Shown one piece after another: positions 23,259 to 31,664 of a stretch of 34,424 nucleotides of DNA (positions are counted from its first letter, which is position 1; every line of letters starts with the position of its first letter). A model generated the notes under the pieces. The model did not search any database and was not told the DNA's origin. It saw only the letters and a list, made by a program, of their open reading frames with translations. The DNA comes from Bacteroidales bacterium (GTDB taxonomy: Bacteria > Bacteroidota > Bacteroidia > Bacteroidales > WCHB1-69). The translations under genes and the position numbers were made by a program. The stretch covers positions 1 through 34,424 of the forward strand of contig JAAYQB010000115.1 of the NCBI GenBank assembly GCA_012519525.1, in the 5' to 3' direction.

Positions 23259-25877
23259 TTAAAGATTGTTTAACTTTTCTTCCAACAAACGTTTTTTCTC
23301 TATAGCATCGGCTAACTTCTTACGTTCCAACTCTATAATTTTATCCGGTGCATTTTTAATAAAGTTTTCGTTGCTTAGCTTTTTGTTGACGGCATTGATA
23401 AAGCCTTGCGTATAATCTATTTCGCTTTTCAATTTCTGCTCTACTTCCGCTTTGTCTATCTTGGCTTGGTAAGGAATAAAAAACTCTTGATTTTGAACGA
23501 TAAAGCTTAAGCTATCTTCTACTTTCTCACTTACTTCTTTTAATTCGGAAAGATTGCATAGTTTTATTAATACCTCGCTATAAAAAGTTTTTTTATCGTT
23601 TGATAAAACAAACAATTTCAAACTTTCTTTTGGCGGTATATTCTGTTCGTTACGCAATCTTCTCACCTGCTCAACTATCTGCATAGTAAAGGAAAAATCG
23701 TTTAAAATACTAAGATTAATTTCTTCTACCTCAGGCATATTGCTTACGATGATATCGCCTTCATCATTCCCTTTGAGTGCATGCCATACTTCTTCCGTAA
23801 TAAAAGGCATAAAAGGATGTAAGACTTGCATTAATTTGGCAAACAAGTCAATAGTTACCTGATAGGTAGTTCTATCAATCGGCTGTTGGTAAGCAGGTTT
23901 CACTATTTCTAAGTAAGTGGAACAAAAATCGTCCCATATACATTTGTAAATGTTCATCAAAGCCTCCGACAAGCGATATTTTGAAAAATCATCTTCAATA
24001 TTGCTCATTACCTGATTAAGACGTGATTGCATCCATGCAGCTGCTGTTTGCGAAGCGGCAGGAACGCCAATCTTATCGTCTACCTTCCAAGTTGTAAGAA
24101 GTCGCAAAGCATTCCATATTTTATTATTAAAATTACGTCCTTGCTCGCAAAGGCTTTCGTCAAACATTAAATCATTCCCCGCAGGCGAACTTAAAAGCAT
24201 TCCCATACGAACACCATCGGCACCGTAAATATCCATTAACTCAATCGGGTCGGGTGAATTACCCAAGGATTTCGACATTTTTCTGCGTAATTTATCCCTC
24301 ACCATTCCCGTAAAATACACATGGCGGAAAGGAATTTCTTTTCTATACTCCATGCCTGCCATTATCATTCTGGCTACCCAAAAAAAGATAATATCGGTAG
24401 CGGTAACCAAGGTAGCCGTAGGATAATAATAGTTAATATCTTCATTGTCAGGATAACGAATGCCATCAAATACGGAAATGGGCCACAACCATGAAGAAAA
24501 CCAAGTGTCTAAAACATCTTCGTCTTGTTTTAAATCGTTGATAGAAAGTTGCAAGTCCGGATATTTTTCCTTGGCAATTGCAAAAGCCTCTTCTAACGAT
24601 GCGGCAACAACTATTTCGTTGTTCGGCAAATAATAAGCAGGAATACGATGTCCCCACCATAATTGACGGCTTATGCACCAATCTTTAACATTCTCCATCC
24701 AGTGATTATACACATTTTTAAGCTTTTCGGGAAAAAATTGTATGATGTCGTCGGCAACAACTTTAAGTGCGGGCTGCGCTAAGGTTTCCATTTTACAAAA
24801 CCATTGTTGCGAAAGTTTTGGTTCTATGACCTCCTGTGTACGTTCCGAAAAGCCGACTTTATTCACATAATCTTCTATTTTAACCAAATTGCCCTCTTTC
24901 TCTAAAAGCGGCACTATTGCTTCGCGTGCTTTGAAACGGTCAACACCTACAAGTAATTGAGCATCTTCGTTTAAAGTCCCATTATCATTAAAAATATTGA
25001 CAGTTTCCAAATTGTGTTTTATTCCCAATTGATAATCGTTGATGTCGTGTGCGGGGGTAATTTTTAAAGCTCCCGTACCGAATTCTTTATCAACATATTC
25101 ATCAAAAATTAAAGGAACCGAACGCTTGATTAAAGGCACTAAAACTCTTTTTCCCTTTAAATGCGTATAACGCTCATCGTCGGGATGTACACACACAGCC
25201 GTATCGCCCAGAATCGTTTCGGGACGTGTAGTAGCTATGGTAATATATTCATTATCCGATTTTTCAATTTTATATCGTACATAATACAATTTCGATTTCA
25301 CTTCTTGATACACCACTTCTTCGTCGGAAACAGCCGTCAGAGCTTTCGGGTCCCAATTTACCATTCGGACGCCACGATAAATCAAGCCTTTATTGTACAA
25401 ATCAATAAAAACAGCCATAACCGATTCGGAAAGGACTTCGTCCATTGTAAAACGAGTTCGCTCCCAATCGCATGAGACTCCTAACTTTTTTAACTGCTGA
25501 AGAATAATGCCTCCGTGTTTTTCTTTCCATTCCCATGCGTGTTTCAAAAAATCTTCTCGTGAAATATTTTTCTTTTCTATCCCCTTTTTTTGCAATAACT
25601 CAACAACTTTGGCTTCCGTGGCAATCGAGGCATGGTCGGTACCCGGCACCCAACAAACATTGAATCCTTTCATTCTTGCTCTACGAATCAAAATATCTTG
25701 TATCGTGTTGTTTAACATATGTCCCATATGCAAAACACCGGTAACATTAGGGGGTGGAATAACAATAGAATAAGGAAGACGATGATCGGGTTGCGAATGA
25801 AAATAGCCCTTTTCCATCCAATGCCGATACCATTTGTCTTCTATTAACTGCGGATTATATTTTGATGAAACTTCCAT
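23259..25877 (-). CDS. valS: Valyl-tRNA synthetase
   Basis: This is a class I synthetase charging tRNA-Val. The frame extends to 25919, but the ATG at 25877 (giving 872 residues) matches the typical start MEVSSKYNP and leaves room for the -7 box at 25898-25905. HIGH appears as HMGH (50-53) after PPPNVTG, and KMSKS is at 533-537 followed by LGNSPDP. The CP1 editing region carries TTRPETILGDTAV. The C-terminal ~65 residues form the Lys/Glu-rich coiled-coil arm typical of ValS. No T-box or other leader structure was seen upstream. Confidence 0.98.
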   Translation of the reverse strand: MEVSSKYNPQLIEDKWYRHWMEKGYFHSQPDHRLPYSIVIPPPNVTGVLHMGHMLNNTIQDILIRRARMKGFNVCWVPGTDHASIATEAKVVELLQKKGIEKKNISREDFLKHAWEWKEKHGGIILQQLKKLGVSCDWERTRFTMDEVLSESVMAVFIDLYNKGLIYRGVRMVNWDPKALTAVSDEEVVYQEVKSKLYYVRYKIEKSDNEYITIATTRPETILGDTAVCVHPDDERYTHLKGKRVLVPLIKRSVPLIFDEYVDKEFGTGALKITPAHDINDYQLGIKHNLETVNIFNDNGTLNEDAQLLVGVDRFKAREAIVPLLEKEGNLVKIEDYVNKVGFSERTQEVIEPKLSQQWFCKMETLAQPALKVVADDIIQFFPEKLKNVYNHWMENVKDWCISRQLWWGHRIPAYYLPNNEIVVAASLEEAFAIAKEKYPDLQLSINDLKQDEDVLDTWFSSWLWPISVFDGIRYPDNEDINYYYPTATLVTATDIIFFWVARMIMAGMEYRKEIPFRHVYFTGMVRDKLRRKMSKSLGNSPDPIELMDIYGADGVRMGMLLSSPAGNDLMFDESLCEQGRNFNNKIWNALRLLTTWKVDDKIGVPAASQTAAAWMQSRLNQVMSNIEDDFSKYRLSEALMNIYKCIWDDFCSTYLEIVKPAYQQPIDRTTYQVTIDLFAKLMQVLHPFMPFITEEVWHALKGNDEGDIIVSNMPEVEEINLSILNDFSFTMQIVEQVRRLRNEQNIPPKESLKLFVLSNDKKTFYSEVLIKLCNLSELKEVSEKVEDSLSFIVQNQEFFIPYQAKIDKAEVEQKLKSEIDYTQGFINAVNKKLSNENFIKNAPDKIIELERKKLADAIEKKRLLEEKLNNL

Positions 25878-25897
25878 GTATGTATTTTTAAAGAGTG

Positions 25898-25905
25898 CAA
25901 AAATA
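25898..25905 (-). promoter_or_regulatory. Promoter -7 element for valS
   Basis: The minus strand reads TATTTTTG, 20 bp before the valS ATG. Its presence supports the shorter start, because the alternative start at 25919 would put the box inside the gene. Confidence 0.55.
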
Positions 25906-25985
25906 CATCTTTTTTGCATATATAACCTACGTATTTTGAAAGATAAAGAGATTTTTAACGGATTTTAACAATAAGAAAATGAATA

Positions 25986-26870
25986 TTAAATATTTTCGAT
26001 TGCTTCTTCAGGGCTTATCCATTGATAAGTCGTATCGCGTTTAAACCAAGTAATTTGACGTTTAGCATAACGTCGCGTGTGGGTTTTAATGTTTGCAATG
26101 CTTTCTTCCAAAGTGGATTTCCCTTCTAAATACTCAAAAATCTCCTTGTATCCCACTGTGTTAAGTGCATTCAAGTAACGAAGAGGATACAATGCCTTTG
26201 CTTCTTCTATCAATCCTTGTGCTATCATTTGGTCGGTGCGACGGTTGATACGTTGATACAATATTTCGCGAGCTACATCTAAACAATATTTTTTGACAGT
26301 AAACTGCCTTTCTTTCTGATTTTGTTTACGTTGCGAACTGTAGGTCTTTCCCGTTTGCAAGCAAACCTCTACGGCTCTCAGAATACGATGAGGGTTGTTT
26401 TTATCAACAATTTCATAATATGCCGGGTCTAATTCGGATAATTGTTGCAACAAGACATCTATTCTATTGTTTCGAATATGCTCCGTTAACTCTTTACGTA
26501 AATGAGGGTCTGGGTCAGGGAAATCATCCACCCCGTAGCAAAGTGCATCTATGTACAAACCGCTTCCTCCGCAAGCTATTACCGTGTCTTTTGTCTGAAA
26601 ACATTCATTCAACACCGACAAAGCATCGGTTTCAAATTTATAAATATTATAATAGTCATGCACCGACAAATGTCCTATAAAATAATGCTTTACCTGCTTT
26701 AAGTCTTCATCGGAAGGAACTGCCGTTCCTATTTTCATTTCCTTATAGAATTGACGGGAATCGGTTGAAATAACACAAGTATTATAACGCTTTGCCAATG
26801 CAATACTTACGTCTGTTTTGCCTGAAGCAGTAGGTCCTGCAATAAGTAGTAAGGTTTTATTTGTTTTCAC
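25986..26870 (-). CDS. miaA: tRNA dimethylallyltransferase
   Basis: MiaA adds an isopentenyl group to A37 of tRNAs reading codons that begin with U. The P-loop GPTASGKT lies at 12-19, followed by STDSRQFYKEMKIGTA (Asp and Arg contact the tRNA and diphosphate). Later blocks GGSGLYIDALCYGVD near 100 and NPHRILRAVEV near 159 are typical, as is the C-terminal TRRYAKRQITWFKRD. The 294-residue length is normal. It follows the pRiA4b ORF-3-like gene after an 8-bp gap in the same direction, so the two are co-transcribed. Confidence 0.97.
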   Translation of the reverse strand: MKTNKTLLLIAGPTASGKTDVSIALAKRYNTCVISTDSRQFYKEMKIGTAVPSDEDLKQVKHYFIGHLSVHDYYNIYKFETDALSVLNECFQTKDTVIACGGSGLYIDALCYGVDDFPDPDPHLRKELTEHIRNNRIDVLLQQLSELDPAYYEIVDKNNPHRILRAVEVCLQTGKTYSSQRKQNQKERQFTVKKYCLDVAREILYQRINRRTDQMIAQGLIEEAKALYPLRYLNALNTVGYKEIFEYLEGKSTLEESIANIKTHTRRYAKRQITWFKRDTTYQWISPEEAIENI

Positions 26871-26878
26871 CCAAGCAA

Positions 26879-27484
26879 CTACAAATTAGGATTATCGATG
26901 AAATCAGAGGTAAAACCGTCTAATTCATTTTCATCGAAATACACTTCATCATCATCTTCGTCTATGTTTTCATCTGTCGAAGTAGAATTTTCTTCTGCAA
27001 ACAACTCATTATCATGTGTTATCAAAATATTTTTTTGAGGCAATTCACCTGAACTGAATATACAAACGGGATATTTTTTATTAGGTTTTGCTTCGTAGGA
27101 TTTGAGCAATTCTATATAAAAAGTTCGTAGATTCAAAAAATCATGTTCGTAGATAATACGCTGATGAGGATCGTCCATATAATCGCTCAAAACGGCATTT
27201 TCCATCGTAATCATGGGTTCTATAGCAGGTGCATTTTCATCTTCTTCCATTAGCTCTTCGGGTTCATCCATATCGGTCGACATATCTACCAATGTTATTT
27301 CACGACGTTTGTTCCACTTACGGTCGCAGATATGAAAAGATGCCAACTCTTCGGAACTCAAGCCATTAATGCTAGCTATAATCGCATTATGGAAATCTTT
27401 AAAACTATGTTTTGCACATATTTCGTAATCTCTTACAAAATCGTCTACATCATCAAATAATAGTCGGAATTTATATACGTACAT
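26879..27484 (-). CDS. pRiA4b ORF-3-like protein
   Basis: This 201-residue acidic protein looks like the plasmid pRiA4b ORF-3 family (also named IS1096 passenger TnpR-like in databases). It has an N-terminal YVYKFRLLFDDVDDFVRDYEI, the central HSFKDFHNAIIASINGL with the typical F-x-x-L/F-H pattern, then FHICDRKWNKRREI. The C-terminal ~45 residues are strongly Asp/Glu-rich and probably disordered. The function of the family is unknown, and its name does not mean the gene is mobile; no transposase is nearby. It precedes miaA by 8 bp in one operon, with a -7 box at 27501-27508. Confidence 0.7.
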   Translation of the reverse strand: MYVYKFRLLFDDVDDFVRDYEICAKHSFKDFHNAIIASINGLSSEELASFHICDRKWNKRREITLVDMSTDMDEPEELMEEDENAPAIEPMITMENAVLSDYMDDPHQRIIYEHDFLNLRTFYIELLKSYEAKPNKKYPVCIFSSGELPQKNILITHDNELFAEENSTSTDENIDEDDDEVYFDENELDGFTSDFIDNPNL

Positions 27485-27500
27485 AATGATATTTTTTTTA

Positions 27501-27508
27501 CAAAAGTA
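27501..27508 (-). promoter_or_regulatory. Promoter for the pRiA4b-like gene and miaA
   Basis: The minus strand reads TACTTTTG, 16 bp before the ATG. A TTG at 27532-27534 (minus) gives a 23-bp spacer, within the Bacteroidota range. Confidence 0.6.
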
Positions 27509-27546
27509 TATTTTTTTTTATCACAAAAAGACAATTCATGCAATAT

Positions 27547-28950
27547 TTATTCTTCATCTGCAAACATAGGATCCCAAGGGGGAAGTTGTATGGGTTTTTG
27601 ATTGAAATAATCCAATAGGACTTTCTTAACGTACTTCTTTTCGACAACAAGGCGAAACATATATTCGTCAAACCATTCATCGGTCATGATTAAAAAACCA
27701 TTGTGTCCTATGGTTCCCCAGCTGTTTTCGATTAACCACTTGATGGGTTTTCCCTCTTTATCAAGATCGACACCGCACAAACTCATTGCATGAGCCGAGC
27801 TACTTGCAAAGGTTTCAATGCGTTGCTTTTTATTCATTGAAAAAGTAGTGCCTAATAAAGAAGCGTAATCGTAGTTATTGATATCAAGACTTCCATTATC
27901 GCGATAAAAAAACTTACCCACATCGCAGGAAAAATACATACTCGTACTGTCTTTAAGAGAAGCTATTGCCATTTCTTTAATGTCTTCCATCGGCAAATTA
28001 AGGTATTTCCAATTCCCGCCGTCATACACATGGCGGTCATATTCAATCTCATACACTTTATAATATTCGCGTGTAGGATCGTTCATAAACATTAAATAAT
28101 TGCTTAAATCTTCGTTTACATATTCTTTATAAAAAGTCAAAGGTGTATATTCTTTTGTATGAATCGGTTTGCCGCTGTTGTCTTTCAATGTCCATGTAAA
28201 ATCAGTTGGCGGTTGACCTAAATTCAACACCAATATTCTGTAAACAGTTGCCAGCATTTCGGTTTTTCTTTTCAATAATGCGGCTTCGTTCATATTTTTT
28301 TGACTTCCCATTTCACGCAATTCCAAACCATATTCTCTTAATTTTAAAGATAATAAGTTACTCATACGCCCTGTGTTTTCGCTCGTATTGGTTTCGGGCA
28401 TAATTTCTTTAGGAACAAGACCGTATTTTGTAACCAAATCTTTGACACCGGTAAATTGTCCCCCATCTCCTATCGGATTTTTAAACAGCCATTCTACCGT
28501 TTTATCGTTTTTATCTTTATGACGCGTATCAATAATGGCTTGCAAAAACAAATTTGACTTTTCCAATTGATCCCAAAAGAAAACATAGTTTTGAGAAAAT
28601 TCAAAATTACTTAAATTATACTTAGCTATCATCTTAGCTCTGAAGACATTCAATCCGGTAAAAATCCAACACCTACCCGAAGATTTTTGATTGGTCATGC
28701 CTTTGATATTCACTTTATTTGAAAAATAAGTATCTACATTTTTCACAACTTCATTATTGGCAGCCAATTTATTAATATCATTATTGGCTATTGCATTTCG
28801 CAAGGCTTTGTCTTCGGCTGTATTTTTATAGGCTTTACTTATTTCTTCCAACATTTTACTATCAATCCCTTTGGTGTTTTGCTGAGCATATAGCTGTGTG
28901 AAAACAACAAATAACAACAAAAATAAACTTAAACTTCTCTTTTTTAACAT
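27547..28950 (-). CDS. Secreted C1B cysteine peptidase (bleomycin-hydrolase/PepC-like)
   Basis: This is a papain-fold aminopeptidase of 467 residues. The catalytic triad is visible as Cys94 in QKSSGRCWIF, His387 in SSAHAMSLCGVD and Asn409 in IENSWGT. A signal peptide (about 1-22, ending YAQ) precedes the domain, so the enzyme acts in the periplasm or outside, unlike the cytoplasmic PepC and bleomycin hydrolases. It is likely to trim peptides for uptake. The C-terminus ends in WDPMFADEE; in family members the last residues plug the active site and set aminopeptidase specificity. It has its own promoter at 28975-28982 and is a single-gene unit. Confidence 0.93.
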   Translation of the reverse strand: MLKKRSLSLFLLLFVVFTQLYAQQNTKGIDSKMLEEISKAYKNTAEDKALRNAIANNDINKLAANNEVVKNVDTYFSNKVNIKGMTNQKSSGRCWIFTGLNVFRAKMIAKYNLSNFEFSQNYVFFWDQLEKSNLFLQAIIDTRHKDKNDKTVEWLFKNPIGDGGQFTGVKDLVTKYGLVPKEIMPETNTSENTGRMSNLLSLKLREYGLELREMGSQKNMNEAALLKRKTEMLATVYRILVLNLGQPPTDFTWTLKDNSGKPIHTKEYTPLTFYKEYVNEDLSNYLMFMNDPTREYYKVYEIEYDRHVYDGGNWKYLNLPMEDIKEMAIASLKDSTSMYFSCDVGKFFYRDNGSLDINNYDYASLLGTTFSMNKKQRIETFASSSAHAMSLCGVDLDKEGKPIKWLIENSWGTIGHNGFLIMTDEWFDEYMFRLVVEKKYVKKVLLDYFNQKPIQLPPWDPMFADEE

Positions 28951-28974
28951 ATTATTTTATTTTTTTAATTTCTA

Positions 28975-28982
28975 CAAAAATA
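28975..28982 (-). promoter_or_regulatory. Promoter for the C1B peptidase
   Basis: The minus strand reads TATTTTTG, 24 bp before the ATG, with TTG at 29006-29008 giving a 23-bp spacer. Confidence 0.6.
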
Positions 28983-29095
28983 GTATAAAAATTTTTAATT
29001 ACGGACAAAGGCATAAAAATTTGTGAAGTTAATAAAGAAAAACAAATACATCCACATTTTAGCCCTTGCCGTCTTTCAAGCTCAGTATTAAGTCA

Positions 29096-29611
29096 TTACT
29101 GCAATATGCAAACGGCAGCTTGTTTAAATTTTGTTGCTTCTTTCACTTTAACACTGATATCAAAAGTAGTGTTTTGTATTTCTACCCTTCCGAAAGTAAG
29201 CATCTGTTCCGACATTTTTTGAATGTCTTCGGGTGAAATATCGTATTTAATACGGTAAACCACTACCACCACAAATCCAGCCAATTCGGCTTTAGGCGTA
29301 ACTTTCTCTTTGGATACCAAATTAATTAACTCTCCGTTAGCCAACTTTAACACAAGCGGACTTCCTTTTTCCAAATCTTCCGTCAATTGACCGGCTGCTT
29401 TTTCAAAACGAAGTTCCAAACAATAACTTTTATCTTCCTTATGCAAAGTAATTTCCCAATCACTGTCTAATTCGACACTGATTCCTTTAACGGCTTTTCC
29501 CGTTATTTCATCAACTTTGTCATAATTGTATTTGCACTTTTGTGCTTGTAGCATACTGCTTATTGCCAAAAAGGCAATCATAATTCCCGAAATTTTAATG
29601 TGTGTTCTCAT
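29096..29611 (-). CDS. Exported hypothetical protein
   Basis: This 171-residue protein has a signal peptide ending near LQAQ (about residue 23). The mature part is beta-rich, with regularly spaced strands such as WEITLHKEDKSYCLELRFE and GFVVVVVYRIKYDI, and three cysteines (about 27, 64 and 168) that might form a disulfide. It resembles small periplasmic Bacteroidota proteins without a named family. It has its own -7 box at 29636-29643 and diverges from the LOR/SDH gene. Confidence 0.65.
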   Translation of the reverse strand: MRTHIKISGIMIAFLAISSMLQAQKCKYNYDKVDEITGKAVKGISVELDSDWEITLHKEDKSYCLELRFEKAAGQLTEDLEKGSPLVLKLANGELINLVSKEKVTPKAELAGFVVVVVYRIKYDISPEDIQKMSEQMLTFGRVEIQNTTFDISVKVKEATKFKQAAVCILQ

Positions 29612-29635
29612 CTTGTTTATAACTTATATTTTTTA

Positions 29636-29643
29636 CAAAAGTA
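29636..29643 (-). promoter_or_regulatory. Promoter -7 element for the exported protein at 29611
   Basis: The minus strand reads TACTTTTG, 24 bp before the ATG. No TTG at ideal spacing. Confidence 0.5.
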
Positions 29644-29737
29644 GTATTTTTTTTTATCAAATTGTTTTTATTTCTTATTTTTCAAAAAAAACACATAAAA
29701 TAGTGTAGCATTTGTCGTAACAAAAGAAATAAATGAG

Positions 29738-29745
29738 TATCTTTG
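29738..29745 (+). promoter_or_regulatory. Promoter for the LOR/SDH-type gene
   Basis: TATCTTTG lies 43 bp before the ATG at 29789, and TTG at 29712-29714 gives a 23-bp spacer. This is one of the best matches to the full Bacteroidota promoter in the window. Confidence 0.65.
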
Positions 29746-29788
29746 CATTTCAAATTCAATTTTAAATTAAAGCTAAATATATAAACGT

Positions 29789-31105
29789 ATGAAACGAATA
29801 GGTATCAGAGACGAAGACAAATACGCAATGGAACGCCGTTCGGCATTAACTCCCAAGCATGCACAAGCTCTTATCGAAAAACATGGAATTCAAATAGATG
29901 TATTATCTTCTAAAAAAAGAGCTTTTACCGATAAAGAGTTTTTGGAAAAAGGATGCAATATAGTTGATAACTTGGATGACAACCGCATTATATTCGGTAT
30001 CAAAGAAATACCTATTGATAAAATTGCTTCCGATAAGACCTATATTATTTTTTCACATGTTATTAAAGGGCAAGCACACAATATGCCTATGTTGAAAAAA
30101 TTTATGGAAAAAAAATGTAGTTTAATTGATTATGAATGCATTGTTGATGACAACAACAAACGTTTAATCTTTTTCGGACATTATGCAGGTTTGGCAGGAA
30201 CCATTAATACGCTTTGGGCTTTCGGTTTGCGAACAGCACATTTAGGCATAACCACTCCTTTTGAAAAATTACGTCAAACACACACCTACTTCTCTTTAGA
30301 CGAAGCACTCGAAACCATAAAAGAAATAGGAAAAGACATTACAACCAATGGATTACCTAAAGAATTACTGCCTTTAACCATTGGCATTACAGGTTATGGC
30401 AACGTATCGAAAGGTGCACAAGAAATATTAAAGCATTTGCCTGTTATAGAAATTACACCGGAAGAATTGTTAGAACTGAAGCAAAAAGCTACTTATTCCG
30501 ATAAACATATTTATAAAATTGTCTTTTACGAAAAGCACATCGCTAAACATAAAAAAGGTACGGCATTCGATTTGAATGAGTTTTTTACTCAACCAGCTAA
30601 TTTCACAAGCAATTTTAATCAATACACCCCGCATTTGAGTATATTGTTAAATTGTATGTATTGGGACGACAGGTACGACCGACTGATAACAAAAGACTAT
30701 CTTGCAGACTTGTATTCAAATAAAAATCTTCGTTTACACGTTATCGGCGATATCACATGCGACCCCAACGGTTCAATTGAGTTTACCCACATGGGAACCG
30801 AAATTAACGACCCTATCTTTGTGTACCACCCTATCACACGTCAACCTACTTTTGGACACAAAGGCGAAGGTGTTGTGGTTATGGCAGTTGACATTTTACC
30901 CAGCGAGCTTCCTCGTGATTCTTCCAATGCTTTTGCCGATGCACTCACACCTTTTGTCAACGACATCGCTTCTTGTGATTTCTCAGCAGATTATGAAAAT
31001 CTTAGTTTGCCGGCACCTATTAAAAAAGCACTCATTCTTCATAATGGAAAATTAACACCTAAGTACGCATATATACAAGCACATCTCGATAAATTTTCCG
31101 AGTAA
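29789..31105 (+). CDS. LOR/SDH-type protein (lysine-ketoglutarate reductase/saccharopine dehydrogenase family)
   Basis: This 438-residue protein begins like an alanine dehydrogenase/transhydrogenase N-terminal domain (GIRDEDKYAMERRSALTP), continues with the conserved SHVIKGQAHNMPML and DYECIVDDNNKRLIFFG blocks, and then an NAD(P)-binding segment ITGYGNVSKGAQEIL near 201. C-terminal blocks such as VIGDITCDPNGSIEFT and HKGEGVVVMAVDILPSELPRDSS are typical of the LOR/SDH group. These enzymes handle lysine through saccharopine, and a role in lysine breakdown is likely. It carries only one of the two halves found in the fused eukaryotic enzyme. It heads a plus-strand series with its own promoter. 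Confidence 0.85.
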   Translation: MKRIGIRDEDKYAMERRSALTPKHAQALIEKHGIQIDVLSSKKRAFTDKEFLEKGCNIVDNLDDNRIIFGIKEIPIDKIASDKTYIIFSHVIKGQAHNMPMLKKFMEKKCSLIDYECIVDDNNKRLIFFGHYAGLAGTINTLWAFGLRTAHLGITTPFEKLRQTHTYFSLDEALETIKEIGKDITTNGLPKELLPLTIGITGYGNVSKGAQEILKHLPVIEITPEELLELKQKATYSDKHIYKIVFYEKHIAKHKKGTAFDLNEFFTQPANFTSNFNQYTPHLSILLNCMYWDDRYDRLITKDYLADLYSNKNLRLHVIGDITCDPNGSIEFTHMGTEINDPIFVYHPITRQPTFGHKGEGVVVMAVDILPSELPRDSSNAFADALTPFVNDIASCDFSADYENLSLPAPIKKALILHNGKLTPKYAYIQAHLDKFSE

Positions 31106-31117
31106 CACAACAGAAAA

Positions 31118-31621
31118 ATGAAAAACTTTAGTTTTCAATTATCAAAAAAAAAAGTTGTCATTATAGGATGTTGTTTGATTTTTTTACTGTTGATTATTAA
31201 CCGTATACGTATATGGTATCAATTTAATAAAATAAAAGGCATATACATTGAATGGACAAGTGCCGGTAAAAATGCCAATATAGCTTATTTACTTGATTTT
31301 TTTCAAGACACTGCCTTTGTGCAAAGTATGATAAGCGACATACACACTCCTTATACGATTGGATATATTGATAAACAACACAATGCATACAAGCAATTGG
31401 ATTATACGCTTCTGTTAAAAAGCGGAAGTAAAATTACCGTATTAGCCAATAAAGAAAACAAAGAAGATGTACGCGAATTTGTTTTCTTTTCGTTTTGGCT
31501 TCCTTATATCATTATTGCTATTGCTATTTGTGGGGTTTGGGCTTTGATACTGCATGTGTTTTTTGAAAGAACAGATAAATTCATTTATTCTTTTCGGAAA
31601 AATAAAGAAAACGAAATGTAA
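31118..31621 (+). CDS. Small membrane protein with two transmembrane helices
   Basis: This 167-residue protein starts 12 bp after the LOR/SDH gene. Helices at about 12-28 and 128-150 bracket an extracytoplasmic segment with predicted strands (YTIGYIDKQHNAYKQLDYTLLLK), a layout like DUF3592-type proteins. No motif points to a function. Positional coupling with the upstream dehydrogenase suggests co-transcription; it may or may not share its role. Confidence 0.65.
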   Translation: MKNFSFQLSKKKVVIIGCCLIFLLLIINRIRIWYQFNKIKGIYIEWTSAGKNANIAYLLDFFQDTAFVQSMISDIHTPYTIGYIDKQHNAYKQLDYTLLLKSGSKITVLANKENKEDVREFVFFSFWLPYIIIAIAICGVWALILHVFFERTDKFIYSFRKNKENEM

Positions 31622-31629
31622 TTTTTTTA

Positions 31630-31637
31630 TACATTTG
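31630..31637 (+). promoter_or_regulatory. Promoter -7 element for the lipoprotein-M23-rluA unit
   Basis: TACATTTG in the 43-bp gap lies 27 bp before the ATG at 31665, suggesting that the last three genes can be transcribed separately. Confidence 0.5.
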
Positions 31638-31664
31638 TACGTTAATTTTTTTTAATAAAAATTT

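Noticed and set aside
26879..27484. Mobile element, because this family is also called IS1096 passenger TnpR-like
   Set aside because: No transposase, terminal inverted repeat or target duplication is seen, and the gene is embedded in an operon with miaA.
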